Positions 4,806 through 6,765 of a stretch of DNA of 6,765 nt are shown piece by piece. Source of the DNA: Actinomycetota bacterium (GTDB taxonomy: Bacteria; Actinomycetota; Geothermincolia; Fen-727; Anoxymicrobiaceae). The stretch covers positions 5,891 to 12,655 of the forward strand of contig PMDX01000137.1 in NCBI GenBank assembly GCA_003154635.1. The letters run 5' to 3'. Position 1 is the first letter of the stretch, and each line of letters opens with the position of its first letter. A program made the position numbers and the translations under genes. Under the pieces are notes generated by a model that was not told where the DNA came from, ran no database searches, and worked only from the letters and a program-made list of their open reading frames with translations.

Positions 4806-6765
4806 GTGGGCACCAAGTACGTCTACGACTTCGAAGAAGGCAACAAGGACATGAAGAACGTCCTGGGGGGCAAGGGAGCCAATCTCGCCGAGATGACCGG
4901 CATGGGCATTCCCGTCCCGCCCGGGTTTACTATCACGACGGAGGCATGTGTCTACTACTCCAAGAACGGGGAGTACCCCCCCGGCCTCGCGGAGGAGATA
5001 GACGAGCACCTCGCCACACTCGAGAAGAAGATGGGCAAGAAACTCGGCGACTCCGATGACCCGCTTCTTGTATCGGTCCGCTCCGGTGCGCGTGCAAGTA
5101 TGCCCGGTATGATGGACACCGTTCTCAACCTTGGTCTGAACGATAAGTCGGTCGAGGGGCTCACCGCCAAGACCGGCAACCCGAGGTTTGCCTACGACTC
5201 GTACAGGCGTTTCGCCGCGATGTATGGTGACGTCGTCCTCGGCCTCAAACCGGAGAGCAAAGAGGAGCGCGACCCGTTTGACGTGCTGCTCGATGCCAAG
5301 AAGGAAGCCGCCGGAGTCGAGCTCGACAATGAGCTCACCGCCGACGACCTGAAAGACCTGGTCGGCCAGTTCAAGGCCGAGATCAAGGGGCGCGAGGGCA
5401 CCGATTTCACGCAGGACCCGAAAGAGCAGCTCAAGGGCGCTATCCTGGCCGTCTTCGACTCCTGGGACAACGACAGGGCTGTCACGTACCGCAGGATGAA
5501 CAACATCCCTTCCGACTGGGGCACCGCGGTAAACGTGCAGGCAATGGTGTTCGGTAACACCGGCGAGACGTCCGGGACCGGCGTGGGCTTCACCCGAAAC
5601 CCCGCCGCCGGCGAGAACCTCGTATTCGGCGAGTTTCTAATGAACGCTCAAGGCGAAGACGTAGTCGCGGGCATCCGAACCCCACTTCCACTCGAGCAGC
5701 TCCACGACGAGCTTCCCGAGGCTTACGACGAGCTGATGCGAATCAGGAACGTCCTCGAGGAGCATTATCGCGACATGCAGGACTTCGAGTTCACCATCCA
5801 GGAGAAGAAACTCTGGATGCTCCAGACCAGGAACGGCAAACGCACCGGTTTTGCCGCCGTCAAGATCGCCGTCGACATGGAGAAAGAAGGGCTGATCACA
5901 CCCGAGGAAGCAGTCTCGCGAGTGGAGCCCGAGGGTCTCAACGACCTTCTGCGCCCGGTGTTCAACCCGGCCGAGAAGGCCAAAGCCGCCAAGGACGGCC
6001 GCATGATCGCGACAGGCACCAAGGCCGGCCCCGGGGCGGCGACCGGCCAGGTCGTGTTCTTCGCGGCGGACGCCCACGACCGCAAGACGGAGGATCCGTC
6101 CGCGCAGTTGCTACTGGTGCGTCACGAGACCAGCCCCGAGGACATCAAGGGAATGGCTGCCGCTGAGGGTTTTCTGACCCAGTTCGGCGGGGCTACCTCC
6201 CACGCGGCACTTGTAGCTCGCCAGATGGGCAAGGTCTGCATAGTCGGATGCGCCGCGCTCGATCTGGATTACGAGGCCAGGATCGTACGGATAAAGTCCG
6301 ACAACAAGGTCCATGAGGTCAAGGAAGGCGACTGGCTGTCGATCGACGGCACGACCGGCGAGGTGTACCTCGGCAAGATCGAGACGCTCCCCTCGGAGGT
6401 CGAGCAGGTCCTTTTCCAGAACACGCTCAAGCCCGGCGATTCCCAGGTCTACCAGGATTTCGTGACGTTCCTCGGCTGGGCCGACAATATACGCAAGATC
6501 AACATCCGCACCAACGCCGATACGCCCGGGCAGTCCGAGCAGGCCATCGCATTCGGCGCCGAGGGCATCGGTCTCTGCCGCACCGAACACATGTTTTTCG
6601 GCGGTGACCGCATCCTGGCGGTGCGCCAGATGATCCTCGCGCAGGACGAGGCCGGTCGCCGGGTCGCGCTCGACAAGCTCTTCCCGATGCAGAAGGAGGA
6701 CTTCATCGGAATTTTCCGGGTCATGGGTGAGCGCCCGGTAACCATCCGCCTGCTCGACCCGCCGC
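4806..6765 (+). CDS. ppdK: Pyruvate, phosphate dikinase, N-terminal 653 codons (runs off right edge)
   Basis: PPDK catalyses the reversible conversion of pyruvate, ATP and Pi to phosphoenolpyruvate, AMP and PPi in the cytosol. The ATP-grasp domain opens with the glycine-rich GGKGANLAEMTGMGIPVPPG (22-41). It continues with SVRSGARASMPGMMDTVLN (90-108, Arg92 at the nucleotide site), WGTAVNVQAMVFGN (about 243-256), SGTGVGFTRNPAAGE (about 260-274) and WMLQTRNGKRT (337-347). The swivelling phosphohistidine domain carries GGATSHAALVARQMGK with catalytic His466; Thr464, the residue the regulatory kinase/phosphorylase phosphorylates in other PPDKs, is kept. The PEP/pyruvate barrel begins with VRTNADTP-like RTNADTP, then GLCRTEHMFF (Arg592) and TIRLLDPP (Arg648). 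About a quarter of the usual 870-900 residues is missing beyond the edge. The GTG start follows an excellent ribosome site. It is downstream of glyQS, with a possible promoter and operator of its own in the gap. Confidence 0.97.
   Translation, partial: MGTKYVYDFEEGNKDMKNVLGGKGANLAEMTGMGIPVPPGFTITTEACVYYSKNGEYPPGLAEEIDEHLATLEKKMGKKLGDSDDPLLVSVRSGARASMPGMMDTVLNLGLNDKSVEGLTAKTGNPRFAYDSYRRFAAMYGDVVLGLKPESKEERDPFDVLLDAKKEAAGVELDNELTADDLKDLVGQFKAEIKGREGTDFTQDPKEQLKGAILAVFDSWDNDRAVTYRRMNNIPSDWGTAVNVQAMVFGNTGETSGTGVGFTRNPAAGENLVFGEFLMNAQGEDVVAGIRTPLPLEQLHDELPEAYDELMRIRNVLEEHYRDMQDFEFTIQEKKLWMLQTRNGKRTGFAAVKIAVDMEKEGLITPEEAVSRVEPEGLNDLLRPVFNPAEKAKAAKDGRMIATGTKAGPGAATGQVVFFAADAHDRKTEDPSAQLLLVRHETSPEDIKGMAAAEGFLTQFGGATSHAALVARQMGKVCIVGCAALDLDYEARIVRIKSDNKVHEVKEGDWLSIDGTTGEVYLGKIETLPSEVEQVLFQNTLKPGDSQVYQDFVTFLGWADNIRKINIRTNADTPGQSEQAIAFGAEGIGLCRTEHMFFGGDRILAVRQMILAQDEAGRRVALDKLFPMQKEDFIGIFRVMGERPVTIRLLDPP

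Noticed and set aside
5637..6590. Minus-strand open frames at 5637-6077 and 6111-6590
   Set aside because: Both are shadows of conserved ppdK coding sequence on the plus strand.

Overview
The window reads as ordinary chromosomal DNA from a GC-rich bacterium. It is densely coded and uses mixed ATG and GTG starts with recognisable Shine-Dalgarno sequences; AGG and ATA codons appear alongside GC-rich ones. Glycyl-tRNA synthetase is the bacterial two-gene (alpha2-beta2) type and is followed directly by pyruvate, phosphate dikinase. An acyl-CoA dehydrogenase gene lies at the left edge. This combination would fit an anaerobic or facultative lineage such as a deep-branching actinobacterium, a GC-rich clostridial relative or a delta-proteobacterium-like organism. 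That placement is inference; the sequence alone does not settle it.

Layout from left to right. Bases 1-419 (minus) hold the N-terminal 139 codons of an acyl-CoA dehydrogenase that runs off the left edge. Bases 420-544 form a short divergent promoter region with a perfect minus-strand TATAAT, nearly symmetric -10 signals and a 15-bp inverted repeat that could be an operator. Bases 545-1597 (plus) encode an unrecognised 350-residue membrane protein with a lysine/proline-rich N-terminal tail and about seven hydrophobic segments. The 74-bp gap after it contains a 37-bp hairpin-forming sequence that resembles a solitary intergenic palindromic repeat. Then follow glyQ (1672-2550), glyS (2645-4723) and the first 653 codons of ppdK (4806 to the right edge), all on the plus strand.

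GlyQ and GlyS together make the glycyl-tRNA synthetase tetramer. PPDK interconverts pyruvate + ATP + Pi and phosphoenolpyruvate + AMP + PPi and sits at the glycolysis/gluconeogenesis junction. glyQS and ppdK are probably partly co-transcribed. However, the 82-bp gap before ppdK has its own AT-rich -10-like sequence, a perfect 14-bp palindrome and a very strong ribosome binding site, so ppdK may also be controlled separately. A GC-rich hairpin stands just upstream of the glyS start.

I found no tRNA or rRNA gene, CRISPR array, transposase, phage gene or clearly novel multi-gene system. The least explained items are the membrane protein, the intergenic palindromic element and the small regulatory palindromes.
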